Source: Stropharia rugosoannulata
Lineage: Eukaryota > Basidiomycota > Agaricomycetes > Agaricales > Strophariaceae
Assembly (NCBI GenBank): GCA_028532985.1
Contig: JANCIK010000002.1
Coordinates: 1,984,001-2,048,000, forward strand
DNA length: 64,000 bases
Direction of reading: 5' to 3'
Positions 1 to 11,649 of the stretch are shown here, in pieces (position 1 is the stretch's first letter; each line of letters begins with the position of its first letter). A model generated the notes under the pieces. It was not told the origin of the DNA and ran no database searches. It saw only the letters and a list, made by a program, of their open reading frames with translations. Position numbers and translations under genes: made by a program.

Positions 1-461
1 GCTTGCGCTGACAGAAGTCCAATTCCACCCCGGGCAACCCGATGCAGCCCAGAGATCATATTCTTTCTGCAATCCTCGGGTATAAAGCATTTGGTTGAGG
101 ACTGAAGAACCTCCAAGAGCCGACCCATTAATCAAATTTAAGCTGCGACCGAGCTCAGGCTGATACTCGCTTTGCCGAATCATTGTCCGTGACCGATTAG
201 ACGCGAAATCCGAGGACAGGAGGGGAACACGAGAAGCCCAGTCATCTGCAAGTCCGCCTTGCTCAACTAGGAGAACAGTTGTATTCGGAGACGCGCTCAG
301 ACGGTTCGCCAACACGCAGCCAGCAGTACCTCCACCTGCGACCTTGGTCAATAAAGGCTGCTGCACATATGAATAGCATAAATCATACCAATGACGACGT
401 AGTCATACTCTTCGCGAATATCCTGTATACCCACCTCGGGGTAGCTGCTCAAAAACCACAT
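1..461 (-). CDS. GMC oxidoreductase, N-terminal part (partial)
   Basis: The 5' end of a flavin-dependent GMC (glucose-methanol-choline) oxidoreductase, running off the left edge of the window. Exon 1 is 389-461 and exon 2 is 335 down to 1, joined across a 53-nt GT-AG intron (336-388). The joined frame gives YDYVVIGGGTAGCVLANRLS, the FAD-binding beta-alpha-beta Rossmann motif of the family. Further on come LVEQGG and then GSALGGSSVLNQMLYTRG, which matches the GMC signature 1 region (GG-S-N-M-Y-RG). The start at 461 is the first ATG after an in-frame stop. No clear secretion signal precedes the FAD fold, so it may be intracellular or start in a missed exon. Members include aryl-alcohol, glucose and alcohol oxidases; the substrate cannot be told from this fragment. 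Family assignment is firm, subtype is not. Confidence 0.9.
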
Positions 462-1753
462 AGAAAAAATGCACGTAAAAGTAATTCTAAGGAGAGAGCC
501 TGAGAGAGCGTTGAACTCAATGTGCTAACAGGGACACGGCTACTCATCATCTGATAAATCATGGTTTAAATATCATGCAATTGTAGTGGATATACCAACG
601 GAACCTGCCGGAGAACATAGGAATAAAAATAGCGAAATTCAGCATGCATGATCAATGCATGATGCAATGCAAGCTAATGCAAGTCTTCTAAAGATTTTGA
701 TGGTGAAAAAGCCGAGGACGCCGTCCGAATAAGCGTGTCTACTCGGGTTGAACAGTGACCCTCGCAAATGCGCGAGGTCTATAGTATCATTACATAATAT
801 ATAAATACATGAATAGTTAACTATATACAGCAAACAGAATAAGAGATTTAGGTACACAATAAAAGGAGTGTATTCGATAGGGAAAGGCTGGTGGTGGCAA
901 AGGCAGTCATGTACATAATAATATGTTGACATCAAGTTGACATGCCGTGGTCACGCGCTTGAATGACGGCGCCTGAATTTCAACATGAATTTCCCAAAGA
1001 GCCCGCAAACTGGAAGTATGTAGTACGGCCTATAGCTAGGGTGATAAAGCCTTGATTGAGCCTTGAGCTGGTAGAGTAAGTAAGCGATGGTCTGCAGTGG
1101 TGACGCGTGACTAAGTAAAGGTAAGTCTGTACTACTATTCGGCGTTTATTTAATGAAACCAAAATCAAACCACACACCAGTCTAATTCAGCTGAACTTTG
1201 TCAAAAATACACTCAAGGAAGTTATACATGAAAGCTACCTATGCCCAATACAGCTATAAACGCGCTCAGTATGTCCCCGCGCCAGACGGACACGAAGAAC
1301 CTCTTTCTGTCAAGGCCACTAGCATAGGCCGGCTGTATCGGATATTTTTGCTCAGCAGGCCACCAGGTAATCCGTGTTCAAAGCTATTAATTACTTTTGG
1401 TAGGTACCTAAGACAAAAATCCAAGCAGTTCGTTGGCGTCGGATGAAAAGTGCTCCATAATTTAGCATACCCATTTCTCATGTCAGAAGATGAAAATGAT
1501 TGAAAGCAGAGAAGCTCTAGTATGTATACTAGGCTTGGAGTCAAAATGGAGTATCAACGGACCCGTAATCGCATTCCTTAAATCTTTAGTGTAATTATGG
1601 CAATGTGATTCTTCGGATTTGGAGGGGAATTCTGGAAACCAACGAATAATAAACCGCCCACCCTGCTGGAGTATAACAGCTTGGCTCCTCGGACCCAATT
1701 TCCTGATCCACCCTTGTGCAGGCGACTGAAGGCTTTGCTTGCTCTTGCTCGTC
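462..1753. other. Intergenic, no gene seen
   Basis: About 1.3 kb between the GMC oxidoreductase start and the membrane-protein start. Both flanking genes are transcribed away from it, so it must hold two promoters. I see only short ORFs with no recognisable motifs and no clear repeat. Confidence 0.5.
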
Positions 1754-3080
1754 ATGTCAGACCCAGACGCATTTTCCCCCCCTCCTCCACCAGAGGGTCT
1801 TAACTATATTGCGGCCATTCGACCATCCCTCAATTTTATTCTTATCCTCACACCGTTAGGCGCTGTTCTGGTTCCTCTCATTCTCACTCTCTTTTTCTTC
1901 TCAACGCCACGATCACGACGACACCCTGTCTTCATATTCAACATCCTTGCGTGCTGCTCTGGTATCTGCGAAGCCGCTATCAATGCTGCTTTGGAGACCA
2001 AACAGATTTTGTATCCACTGGAACCGGTATCGAAAGGATTGCTAACTGCTGTCATTGCATTCGCCATAGTCTCTCCTTTGTTCATTGATTCAATCTTACT
2101 TTTTCGTATCCTCGCATTCTATCCTTTGGGCAGTACGCCGACGTCCCGATTAGTGGCTATCTTTGCCCTACCCGCACTCGTAAAATGCGGGCGATTCATC
2201 GCAGTCGTCATGTATCTACACCAATTCACGCATACCAGTGGAAGACTACCAAATGTATTATTAGCCGCTCAGTCAACATGGCCCAAAAATCCATATATCC
2301 TAGCAGAATGGTCTTTGCAAATGGTGGACAACACGTAAGTCTTTCCGGCATACACTACCTACGCATATGTGTTGATTTAATGAACAAGGTACGCATCTGT
2401 TTTCTTCCTATGGAAGATCTATCAATTTCGAAGAAATCGAGATGATGGGGTTTATATCACACGAGACAGTAAGACCAATATCACTCTGCTGCCCGAAGTA
2501 ATGATTGATGGATGAGAAGAAAACCTGCTAGATTATATGCGCTCTCTCTTCATTATTGCCTTGGGGAATTTTGTCTTCCCGTAAGTTTTCATCGTTCTCC
2601 GATTACAGCTGTACGGAAGCTTATGGTTTCACGTTGTATAGTATTGTCATGAACATCGCCTCCGTAGTCTTAATTGCTACAGATCCATCATTTATCAATG
2701 GCTCGTACATTTTGTTATCAAATAATGTAAGAAGCTGTATACTTGTCCATTCAGCTGCTTCAGCTACTCATTGGCAAAATTTCCATAAACAGTACGTCGC
2801 AATCATCGGTGTAGTCTTCGCCACAATTTGGACGAGAAGGCAAAATTGGAACAAACACGATCATATGCTGACCGCAAACCGAAACGGCCGCGGATTTGGA
2901 TTTGTAGATGCAGAAGAAGGTGAACGTCCACAGGCCGTACTGTCATCCCTTCACTTCGTGGGAGAAGGACGTATGGAAGATGAAAGTGGAGGAACGGATA
3001 TCGCTACCCAGGAACCAATCATTTCAAAGCAGAGCAATTCATGCTCAACAGAATCAAAAATTGTGACGGAAAAATGTTGA
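1754..3080 (+). CDS. Seven-helix membrane protein, agaric 7TM type
   Basis: A 371-residue protein built from five exons (1754-2334, 2389-2468, 2532-2580, 2609-2726, 2793-3080). Phases join without a break and all introns are GT-AG of 28-66 nt. The product has seven hydrophobic segments. The first begins near residue 27 (LNFILILTPLGAVLVPLILT), and the last is YVAIIGVVFATIWTRR, followed by a hydrophilic tail of about 80 residues rich in Glu, Ser and Gly. This topology (short N-terminus, 7TM, cytosolic tail) matches the many receptor-like membrane proteins of mushrooms that have no known ligand. I found no opsin, Ste2/Ste3 or PQ-loop motif. An in-frame ATG five codons upstream (1739) could also be used. 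Fold is well supported; function is unknown. Confidence 0.8.
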
Positions 3081-3412
3081 ATAGGTTTGTTGTTCATTTT
3101 CCTTCCTATGTACTTTATTTTATCGCATTCTACATACCAGTGATGAAGGGTTACATGTTATATCCCAAAAACTTCTTTATAAAATTACCGTCGTACCAGA
3201 TACTACATAAGTGGATAAGATGAGGAGCAAAGCCGTTTATTGATACCAACAACGAATGATTATGAGGTGACATTAGCAATAGTAGTTTGTAAGTATGATG
3301 TCCGTCCACTGTATGAATAAACGAGAGAGAGTCCGTGATGATAAGTCCATGTCGTAATAAGTCCACTGCAAATGCACAAAACAAAAGACATCTACGAGTT
3401 GAATAACCAGAA
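3081..3412. other. Convergent intergenic region
   Basis: 332 bp between the stop of the 7TM gene and the stop of the chitin deacetylase. It must contain both 3' UTRs. I see no further gene or repeat. Confidence 0.5.
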
Positions 3413-5052
3413 TTACAGAGCGAAACTGAAGATCGAGAAGAGTGCAACCAGGACCGGAGAAACTGGTCCAAAGAAAATGGGGGCTGATGTGCGACGTTCC
3501 CCAGCTGAAACCAATGGTGAGGATGTCGGCGCTGCTAGGTTGTGAGCATTAGTCCCGCTCGTTGATGGCGATACAGCACTTGACGATGCCGAATCAGCAG
3601 AGGTTGATGATTGCTGGTCTGATGATGTCGAAGTGGCAGCAAGAATATCGGCGGATTCCACATCATCTGACTGGGAGCCTCCAGCATTTTGGTATGAACG
3701 ACCATCTCCGATGGCTTTGGCCAATGACATGAACTTCCAACCGTTGGCCTTGATCATTGGGTACGCCGTCATGAAAGCATTGACGGTGACAGATTTAATC
3801 TCGTGCTCCAAAACGACGAGACCAGGGGATTTGGGCACTACAATATTAGATGAGAATTTCATCCTAATATATAATATGTGGTTGTACTGACTTGCTAAGA
3901 ACTTTGACATGGCGCTTTCGATAGAAGCAGGAGTGCCATCCCAGTCAGAAGTGCTGGATGCCCATCAGAATGGGAACATGCAGTGGCTAAAAGACAAAAC
4001 GTACTCTTCGTTCCAGATAACAGTTTCCATTCCAAACACCTAAATCAATGTCAATGACTGTTTAGCAGTAATCGAAGTGATCTATCTAACCTCAAGAGCA
4101 ATAGCCCTAACGCGCATGTCCGAGTCTCCATAGGGAGGCCTCCAATACCTAGGCACGCGACCACCCGTCGAGTCATGAATTATTTGCATAGTATATCCGA
4201 GCTATACATAAAAATGAAGATTAGAAAAGAAAAACATATTGGACATGAGAAGTCTTTCGAATTACCTGGCCAAGGATGTCCAGATTACTCAATGTAGTCA
4301 TGTAGGGATGAGTCCATGTGTGAACCGCAATATCATGGCCAGCGTTGAACGCAGTCAAGAACTGCGAGGGGTAATAAATGATGTTCACTCCAATCATGAA
4401 ATGAGTTGTAGTGTCATTATTTCCGCCAAGGAACTCAACAAGTGATGGTGTGAACTGATGGATCGTCGAATTGACGAGAATACGTAAGTGGATCAGCGTA
4501 ACTTTAACTTAATGGCAAAAAAACTTACGGTGGACGGGCCGTCGTCAAATGAAGAAGCGAAAACACCATCTGGCGAATCCCAAATGTCTCCCGGTATTCT
4601 GCACTTGTACGTAGCAGAACAGATAGTATGGCTCGTAGGATCGAGGCCATCAGGGTACACAGGATTGGTTTGAGGAGTATTCGACGATTGCGGGATATCT
4701 GGGATTTTACCCGCTGCAACAGCAGCGTTCAAAGCCGAGACCCATTCCTTGGGAAGAGTCGATGTATCCGGAGGGCCGAGAGGGTAGCCAGCAGACCACG
4801 CTACATCGAACCGTTAGAATATAGTGAAAGTCTGTCAATATTTTATTTACCTGGTGAACCGACTTCCGGATATTTGGCACCGTCGTTTATGTCCCGTCTA
4901 AAGAGGCTATGCACAGGATGGTCTCGAGGTTGATGCCAGGTGTTAGGTAGGCTTCTTCGAATATCATAGTCATGGTCGTGAGAGCCGTGTGGCGTAGGCA
5001 CAGCTAGTGCTCGCAGAAGAGGAAGCCCGAAGAAAATCAAAAGAGATAACAT
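3413..5052 (-). CDS. Chitin deacetylase, GPI-anchored type
   Basis: A 431-residue secreted polysaccharide deacetylase (carbohydrate esterase 4) that removes acetyl groups from cell-wall chitin to give chitosan. Seven exons: 4851-5052, 4529-4800, 4266-4454, 4091-4201, 4005-4039, 3892-3953 and 3413-3837; all phases agree. It starts with a signal peptide ([19 protein letters not shown]). Motif 1 is SFDDGPST with the catalytic Asp and metal-binding Asp, motif 2 is HTWTHP with the metal His residues, and motif 3 is RPPYGD. The C-terminus is a long Ser/Thr-rich stretch ending in a hydrophobic tail ([16 protein letters not shown]), which is the pattern of a GPI-anchor signal. Length and layout match fungal Cda proteins. 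The donor of intron 2 lies directly after the FDDGPST codons. I am confident in family, activity and location. Confidence 0.95.
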
Positions 5053-5112
5053 AGTAGCGACGAAAAGCGGAAACGGGTCTGAAAGGGGAGCAGAATGCTT
5101 CGAGAAGCGAGG

Positions 5113-5120
5113 CTATTTAT
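5113..5120 (-). promoter_or_regulatory. TATA-like box before chitin deacetylase
   Basis: On the minus strand the sequence GGGATAAATAGCC lies 61-68 nt upstream of the chitin deacetylase start, a usual place for a fungal TATA element with a short leader. It is a single motif match without other support. Confidence 0.35.
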
Positions 5121-6252
5121 CCCGAAGAAAGAAGAAGAAAAACTGTAGTGAAGAGCAGCCAACCAAGATTCTGCCCGCACTCGGGTGGAGTCGCACGCGA
5201 GAGGAGGGGGAACCGCAGGTGCACGCAGACGACTCATCATGGCGGACAGTCGTTTTGTAGTATGCTTTTACTAATTCCGCTTGTGCATTGCCTCTTTGAT
5301 CGCAAGTCGCTCAATATATGATTGCCTATCACGAGGACGTTATTGGCTGAAATGAGCGGGCGCCCACTGCCGCACGACAATCCGTTGTGATGCTTACCAC
5401 ACACCAGTGTCGTGCCGCACCCTGACACATGCGAAGTAGCAAGAACGATGTGATCGCTGAGATAAAGAGACTTCAGACCTTGACGTGGTTGTAGACTGTT
5501 ATAGAGCGTTGGTATGAAAATTTAGACTAACAAATTCAGGTGAGTTTAGGACCTACGATAGTGTTTTTTTTCCACATATACACCAGGCACTCACTGCGTT
5601 GCCGGCGCCAAATTCAAAGAGATACGTGCTTGCCGGAGCCGCTAAACCCGTGTCCCCAAGGTCGTGTCTCAGGGCATCAGTAGCAAGCAAGGCCAAACAA
5701 CGCATCAGTGCCGGGCGGCCGCCTTTGGGTGGCAACAAGGTGGGAGGCTTGTGTAGGGCTTGTCAGTTGTGTAGGGCTTGTGGCAGGCAATATCGCTATG
5801 GGTGAAATGCAAGTGAAATACGATTTATTGTGTTACTGACACAATCTATAATCTGAGTGTAGGTAAGTGATCTTGTTGAAGGTCAGTCGAAGGCGGCAAG
5901 TCACTTACTACAATGTGGGCCCTCGTTTGCCTCGTATCGTCTCCGAACTCATTTTGGTCGACATTTGGTACTTACCCCGTGCCCCGAGTCCCGTATCATA
6001 TCCAAAGGCGGATAGCTACGAGGGGCGGCACACAATATGTCCGCTTTGACTTAAACGCATTCAGCGAGCGTCGACGATCTAAAATGGCTACAGCCTATCT
6101 GTCTCGCTTTGGACCTCTCTGCACTCCGGATTGAGGTGAGAATAAGGTGAAGTGGCGGGATCGTGTACATAGCGCGGGCATTGCTGCTGTGAGTCTTCCT
6201 GCTTATGAACGTGTTCAGTGTATGGTATCGTTTTGTCGAGACTGGTTGCTCT

Positions 6253-6270
6253 TAGTAGTAGTAGTAGTAG
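6253..6270. repeat. (TAG)6 microsatellite
   Basis: Six uninterrupted TAG units, lying in non-coding DNA. Confidence 0.9.
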
Positions 6271-6280
6271 GAGTCCATAG

Positions 6281-6296
6281 GAGTCACTAGTGACTC
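6281..6296. repeat. 16-bp perfect palindrome GAGTCACTAGTGACTC
   Basis: The 16 bases read the same on both strands. Each arm contains TGACTC, the core recognised by Gcn4/AP-1 type bZIP factors. It is 1.2 kb from the nearest start codon, so a regulatory role is only a possibility. Confidence 0.6.
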
Positions 6297-6712
6297 GTGA
6301 GTACCATGCATGATGCAGTTGGCCGATGCAACTACTTACAGTGTCGTGAGTAAAACGAAGTGCCTCGAACCGTCAGCGCGTCAGCGCTTCAAAGCAAATC
6401 AACACTTTAAATTTGTAGATTTATTAAACAAGATGAAAAAAATGACGGGTTGCAGCGACATCCCAAAATCATCTAATTGCATGCTTCATAATATGCAGTA
6501 GCGACCGTATTCATAAGTTGTACATATGTAAAAATACAGGTAAGTGATTCCAGAAACACGTGTAGGGTTTCTGCCAAGGTATGAGAGGTATGTATACCAA
6601 AATAAACAACGGAAAAAGTTGTACATATGCGAGTACAAACGCGTTGCAACTTTGGTAATAGTAAGGGAAGGTGCAATGAGGCATTGTTCGGTGGATCAAA
6701 CAAAGTTGCTCA

Positions 6713-8893
6713 TTAACTAGCATTCGTGGCAGCAGGTGACGGCGCGGACGATGCGCCCCTGCTGCGAAAGACTAAAAAGCCATTCTTCAACTGTGCATGC
6801 TTGCGGACCATGTTGGAGAATTCAGATTTAGTCTCGGCATCCGTGAGGTAAGGCGTGAAATACTGGATACAGTCCCTGGTCGTAGCCGTAGTCGTCTTCT
6901 TTAACCAATCAACCAAAAGTGATTCCAGCTCTGCAGAGGACACCGATATTGGCGTAATATTCGGGGGCGGCCTGCGCTTTTTCGCCTTGTGCAATTGATT
7001 AGGATTGGCGCCATTCGGCGACGTCGGCGACGTAGGCTGGTCGTCCGCCTTGCGCTTAAGGTTAGACTTCAGGCCATTGACTGTATCAACAGCAACGGGG
7101 CTGGTACCCCTGCTCCCAGCGGTAGTGGCCTGGTTTCCAAGAGGACTGTTACCTCTGCTTATGTTAACTGGCTTGGGCTTAGGAGCCTTTGGACTTGTAG
7201 CCCTTTTAGCTACAACAGAATGACCTCCATGGCTGGGAGAAACGTTCGGAGAGGCTGCTCGCGACCCAGGAACCGGGACGACGGGCCGTACACCTGGAGT
7301 AGCAGGCTTCGGCGTCTGTGAGCGGGATTCTACTTTCTCTTGTTGTTCCTGGATCGCAGGACCCGCTGTGAGAGGAACAACCGGTTCTTCTTCCTCCTCC
7401 TCTTCCTATAGAGAAGTTCAGTGCCATGAAACAATCATTAGACAGATACGAACGGAGCTAGCGTAAGGGTTCTTTTCCTCATCCGACTCATAGGCATCAT
7501 TCCCTTCACGATTTTTGATAAGTTTCTGCATAGCTTTCGCTTGCTTGCTGGCAGGCTGACTCTCGTCCTCCTCTTCTGATTCATCAACACCAGCGTCACG
7601 CTGCTTATTAGCGCTTTTATATTCCTTCTTGAGCCTCTCCTGAATGTGGGGTCAGCCAATTTTACATCGTTTAAAACACGTAAACATACTTCGAGCTCTT
7701 TCGCTTCTTCGTCATTGTCATCGACATCCATTTTCTCGTCATCATCTGCAAAGTCCTCTTCATAAACCTGTTCATCAAGACCACCTTCCTCGCCCAATTC
7801 CCGTTTGCGACGTCTTGCGGTATCGCCGTCTCCGTCATCATCGCCATCAAATAAGTGGTCCATTCCACTGTCCACGGCTTTTAGCTTCCGCCCTCCGGGT
7901 CCCAAGCTCTGACCGCTACTGTAAACCAATGATGAACTTCCAGACAAGGTACGTCCCTCCGCCTCAGCTTTAAACACGGCCATAGCGGAAGAAGACCCTT
8001 TGCCATTTCGCAACAGCCATTGCTGAGGGTCAACCTTTTTCTGGGCATCAGTATACTGAACGGGACACAAATTAGTAACAGTTTTCTCAAATATTGAGCG
8101 GCCATACCGCCTTTTCCAAATCGACCGTGTTAACTGGGAAGCCTTCCTTCTTATGGATTCTCTTCTGGAATTTATACCACCTATGGGCAGGGACAAACTT
8201 GAAAGCATTGTTGGCGGTGGGCATAAAGAAGCCGTGCGTCTCCGACTTAGTCAGGTCCTCCATTTGCCCAATCCAAAGCTCCTTATTCTTCTCTTGCACA
8301 GCAGAGTCCTCCATCACCCACGGGTACCGTTCCTCCCTGCGCATCTGTCTCACCTCCTCCGGCACGAAGAACACTTGCCTCGTTTTCCGCTGAAACCGTT
8401 TCTTCGCCACCACCTTCCCTTTGTCCTTGCTCCCGCCAGCGCCATTCGACGCATGTATCGGCTTTCCCTCCGCGTCGACCATGACCACTTTCCCATCCGC
8501 GCCAATGACGGGCTTTCCATCAGGCCCCAGCATCTGCCGTACCGCCTCTGGGGCAGCAGTGGATTGCCCATCGTCACGGCGTAGCTCCTTCCTGTTAAGC
8601 TTGATGGGTTGCGTCCAGCGGAATATATCGACGGGTTTACGCGAGTCGAACTTCATGACGTCGTACTTCCAACCATTGAGGGCCGAAGAGAGCAGTTTGA
8701 ATTCCTGATAAGGACCGTCGGGAAGCTTCAGGTCCTCGTCTTCCTCTTCCACTTTTTTAGGCAGCGGTGCAGGCGCCTTGCGAGGCGGCTGAGAGGAACC
8801 AGGCTTAGGAGAGGGCGTTTGTGCTGTCGGTTTCCCATTCTTTTTCTTAGGGTGGAAAAGCAAAGCCATTGAAGGAGCTTTGCTGGGTGCCAT
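6713..8893 (-). CDS. TFG1: TFIIF alpha subunit (RAP74/Tfg1)
   Basis: Large subunit of the general transcription factor TFIIF, which binds RNA polymerase II during initiation in the nucleus. 676 residues from four exons: 8108-8893, 7690-8055, 7454-7639 and 6713-7405, separated by introns of 52, 50 and 48 nt, the last with a GTTCGT donor. The N-terminal half carries the RAP74 dimerisation region, including ERYPWVMEDSAVQEKNKELW and FKFVPAHRWYKFQKR. The middle is acidic and then Ser/Pro-rich (repeated SP and TSP sites). The last 80 residues (SAELESLLVDWL to NGFLVF) match the winged-helix domain that contacts the CTD phosphatase FCP1. An in-frame ATG at 8914 would add seven residues; 8893 starts the better MAPSK sequence. 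Identification is firm. Confidence 0.95.
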
Positions 8894-9727
8894 AAGTAAC
8901 TCTAAGTGATTCAAAGAACGACTTTGAAAGAATTCGTTGATGTGGGTATATCTAATATGCAGTCAGCAGTATGTAAAAGCACAAAACCTATATTGGAGGG
9001 CGTTAGGAGGAACAAAGGGTGCGGAAGAGGTGAAGATGAAAGCCAGACGAGTGGCTCGTCACATGTGAGTGGCTTAGCTCTCATTGCATTAGTCAGGCTT
9101 TGGTCAGAGAGTGTATTTTTCTTGATAAGATACACGACCAAGCAAGGTTACACCGCTTCCACGCAAGTGGATGTCACGCTCCCCCGCCCCTCCTGCTTTG
9201 TACTAAGCGCAAGCGCTGATGCAAAACAATGAGAACCTAAAGCTATGTACCCAATATAAAGGAACCTACATACTTAGTGGGACGCACACCTCAGGCACGT
9301 TCCAAGTACGCTTTAGCCCGGAAATCGCCTAAAACCTCTAAAACCACGCATACATAATGAAATCTTAAAATAACCTGATCCCAAACTGATCCAATAATTT
9401 AACACCAATATTTCAGCTCAACTCAGCCAGAACATCAGCAAATTGGTATATGTATAACGAAGGAACGAGTAACAGAAAGACAAAATGGACGATAACATCA
9501 ACCGAAAAATCTATCACTCGAATCCAATACGTCAATTTTGACAGCATATGGCTATGTTAGATTTGATGATTACTTGCCCCAATGAGAAGCGTTGATATTG
9601 AGCTGCGACTCGCGACAAAAGCTGCTTGATATCATTCTAGACAGCTAAACAGGTGTGTGTGTGGAAAGGCCGTTACAATCACGTACGATCAATAAATAAT
9701 GTCGACAGTGTAAGCTATCTATGTTGG
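8894..9727. other. Intergenic, no gene seen
   Basis: 830 bp between the TFIIF alpha start and the 3' end of the bHLH gene. It contains the TFIIF promoter and the bHLH 3' UTR. I see no other coding or repeat signal. Confidence 0.5.
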
Positions 9728-11568
9728 CTAAGGATCAACCCTGTGTCCGTTGCCGTTTTGATTTTGCTGTGATGACGAGGGATACATGCTCTGCGTGGAG
9801 TTCGGTCGCGAATCGGTTTGGTTGGACGAGCCCTGGTGTGACTGCATATGAGAAGGGGGTCCAGAAGGCGGGTAACCTCCCATAATGGATGGTGGTCCTT
9901 GACCGTATCCAGAGTGCGGAGGTGGCGGCCCTGGAGGAAATTCAGGAGGCCGCTGGCCATGTACCTGCGCTCTTAGCATGTCGATCTCCTGAGCCATTTC
10001 TTGATGAGACCGCTTTAACTGACCAACGTAGTCAATAGCTGTTTCATGTGATTAATTTTCCGGAAATAGGATGTAGGTTCGAACACAATTACCTTTGCTT
10101 AAAATCTCCCACTTGCTGGCTTTCATGCCGCGGTCAGCGGGGAGCTGGTCTCGTAGCTCATCAAAAAGATCCTTCATCTCTTTTCGTCGCTTCCTCTCAG
10201 CGAGTTTATGTGAGACCCGCAGTTCAGGCGACCGGGAATAAGGAGTCATGCCTGATTCTTTCCCGCCCTTTCCAGCGTTGGGGGATGACGGGCCTGAGTG
10301 TTCTTCTTGGCCGGAAGAAGGGCCGGAATGACTATTGGGGTCGGTGTTCTGACGTGACGGTGGACGGGATCGTGAACGCAGGTTTCGCGTGGATGGAGGA
10401 TGGGTCAGGGTGTCTGGAACGGACATCCTGCGATCGGGCGGATAATTTATGGGTGGCACAAGGTTCATATGCACAGGATCGAATGCTCTAGTCGTGTGGC
10501 TCGAGTCTGTCGCACCAGTGGCAGAACCATGGGAATCATTTGACTGCGCGTTATTGCTCCAGGAAAAAGACGACATAGTTGACGGGCCCCGGCCATTTTG
10601 CGATTCGGTCGGAGGACCTGTGTTAAAGCTGTTAATACCAGGTACAGTTGGAAAGAGTGAGGGCGCCGATTCGCGCCGGTCGTTCAGTAGCCATTGAGGC
10701 CCTCTTGAATCTACCGAATTGCGACGATCATTGAGACTAAGCTGTGCTATCCGCTGAGTGTCAATGGTTGATCCACGGCGCTTTGGCGCAGGTGCATCGA
10801 CATCAATGTCCATGTTACTTGGGACGCCGGGGCCGACGAGCTGAGGATCGACGTCTTCACCGAGAGGACTGAAGCCGCCTCGATCTATGGACATCTTCCG
10901 CTTGGTGCCATGTAGCGTCGTGGAGAGATTTGGGAGGGTTATAGGATTCTGACCTACGGCAATGGAGTGCCTGCGCATGTTGAAGTCAAAACTTGGCGGT
11001 TCGCGGATGCCGCGACGAGAGAGGAAGTGATGTCTGTCATTGTCGACATGCATATGGTTGGACTCCTTGGTGGAGTTTAGGGCTGTGGGACGAATGTGAG
11101 GGCAGCTCGTGAAAAGAGAGAGCGATGCAGACCTGCCGAGGATGTGCGAGAGGACTCCTGTGAGTCATGAGAGAGGGCGGGCGGTGGGCGGTGGCTGGGG
11201 TGTTCCAAGGGCGGCGTGTGCAGGAGCTTGCGCAGCTGGGAACTGGGCTCGACGGCGTGGGGGGTTGCGTCGCCGAAGACATACGGAGACGACGGGCGGG
11301 GGTCAGGGAGGTAGGGCTTGTCGTGGAGCGAGGACTGGGGGGACGAGTGGTGGTCATTGGACTGGCGGTAGGCGGAGGAGAACTTATGGGCTGCATGGAG
11401 GGCGGGGTCTGTGATGGAGCCGCGGCGATGGTTCTGGAGGTACTCGAGGGAGGGGAGGGAGGCGACGGGGGAGTGCCTGGAGGCAAGGGAGTCTCTGGAC
11501 ATGGGAGTGGCAGATGGTGAGAGAGAGGAGGACGAGGGCTTGTCCAACGAGCGACCGGCGAGTAACAT
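9728..11568 (-). CDS. bHLH transcription factor
   Basis: A 578-residue nuclear DNA-binding protein from three exons (11133-11568, 10093-11082, 9728-10038; introns 50 and 54 nt). The bHLH domain lies at about residues 430-490. Its basic region and helix 1 are [19 protein letters not shown], then a loop ([14 protein letters not shown]), and helix 2 ([20 protein letters not shown]) continues into a short leucine-rich coil. The His-x-x-x-Glu-x-x-x-Arg arrangement predicts E-box (CANNTG) binding. The rest is low-complexity: Ser/Pro-rich N-terminus and a Pro/Gln/Gly-rich C-terminal tail. An intron splits the domain within helix 2. The frame stays open to an ATG at 11643, but the 25 extra residues look like leader, so 11568 was chosen. 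Target genes are unknown. Confidence 0.9.
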
Positions 11569-11649
11569 TGGTGTCTGAGCGTGCGCTGTGCCCAATCGGG
11601 TTATATTGCTCACGTAAACAACGACATCGTGTAACTCTGCCACCCCACG

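Larger units (their letters stand above)
5053..6712. other. Intergenic with small repeats
   Basis: 1.66 kb upstream of the chitin deacetylase and downstream of TFIIF alpha. Short ORFs here show no motif. It holds a direct repeat of GTGTAGGGCTTGT near 5750-5780, a TAG microsatellite at 6253-6270 and a 16-bp palindrome at 6281-6296. Confidence 0.45.

Noticed and set aside
11569..11643. Extended N-terminus of the bHLH protein
   Set aside because: Open frame only; the sequence looks like leader and contains a possible short intron. Start kept at 11568.
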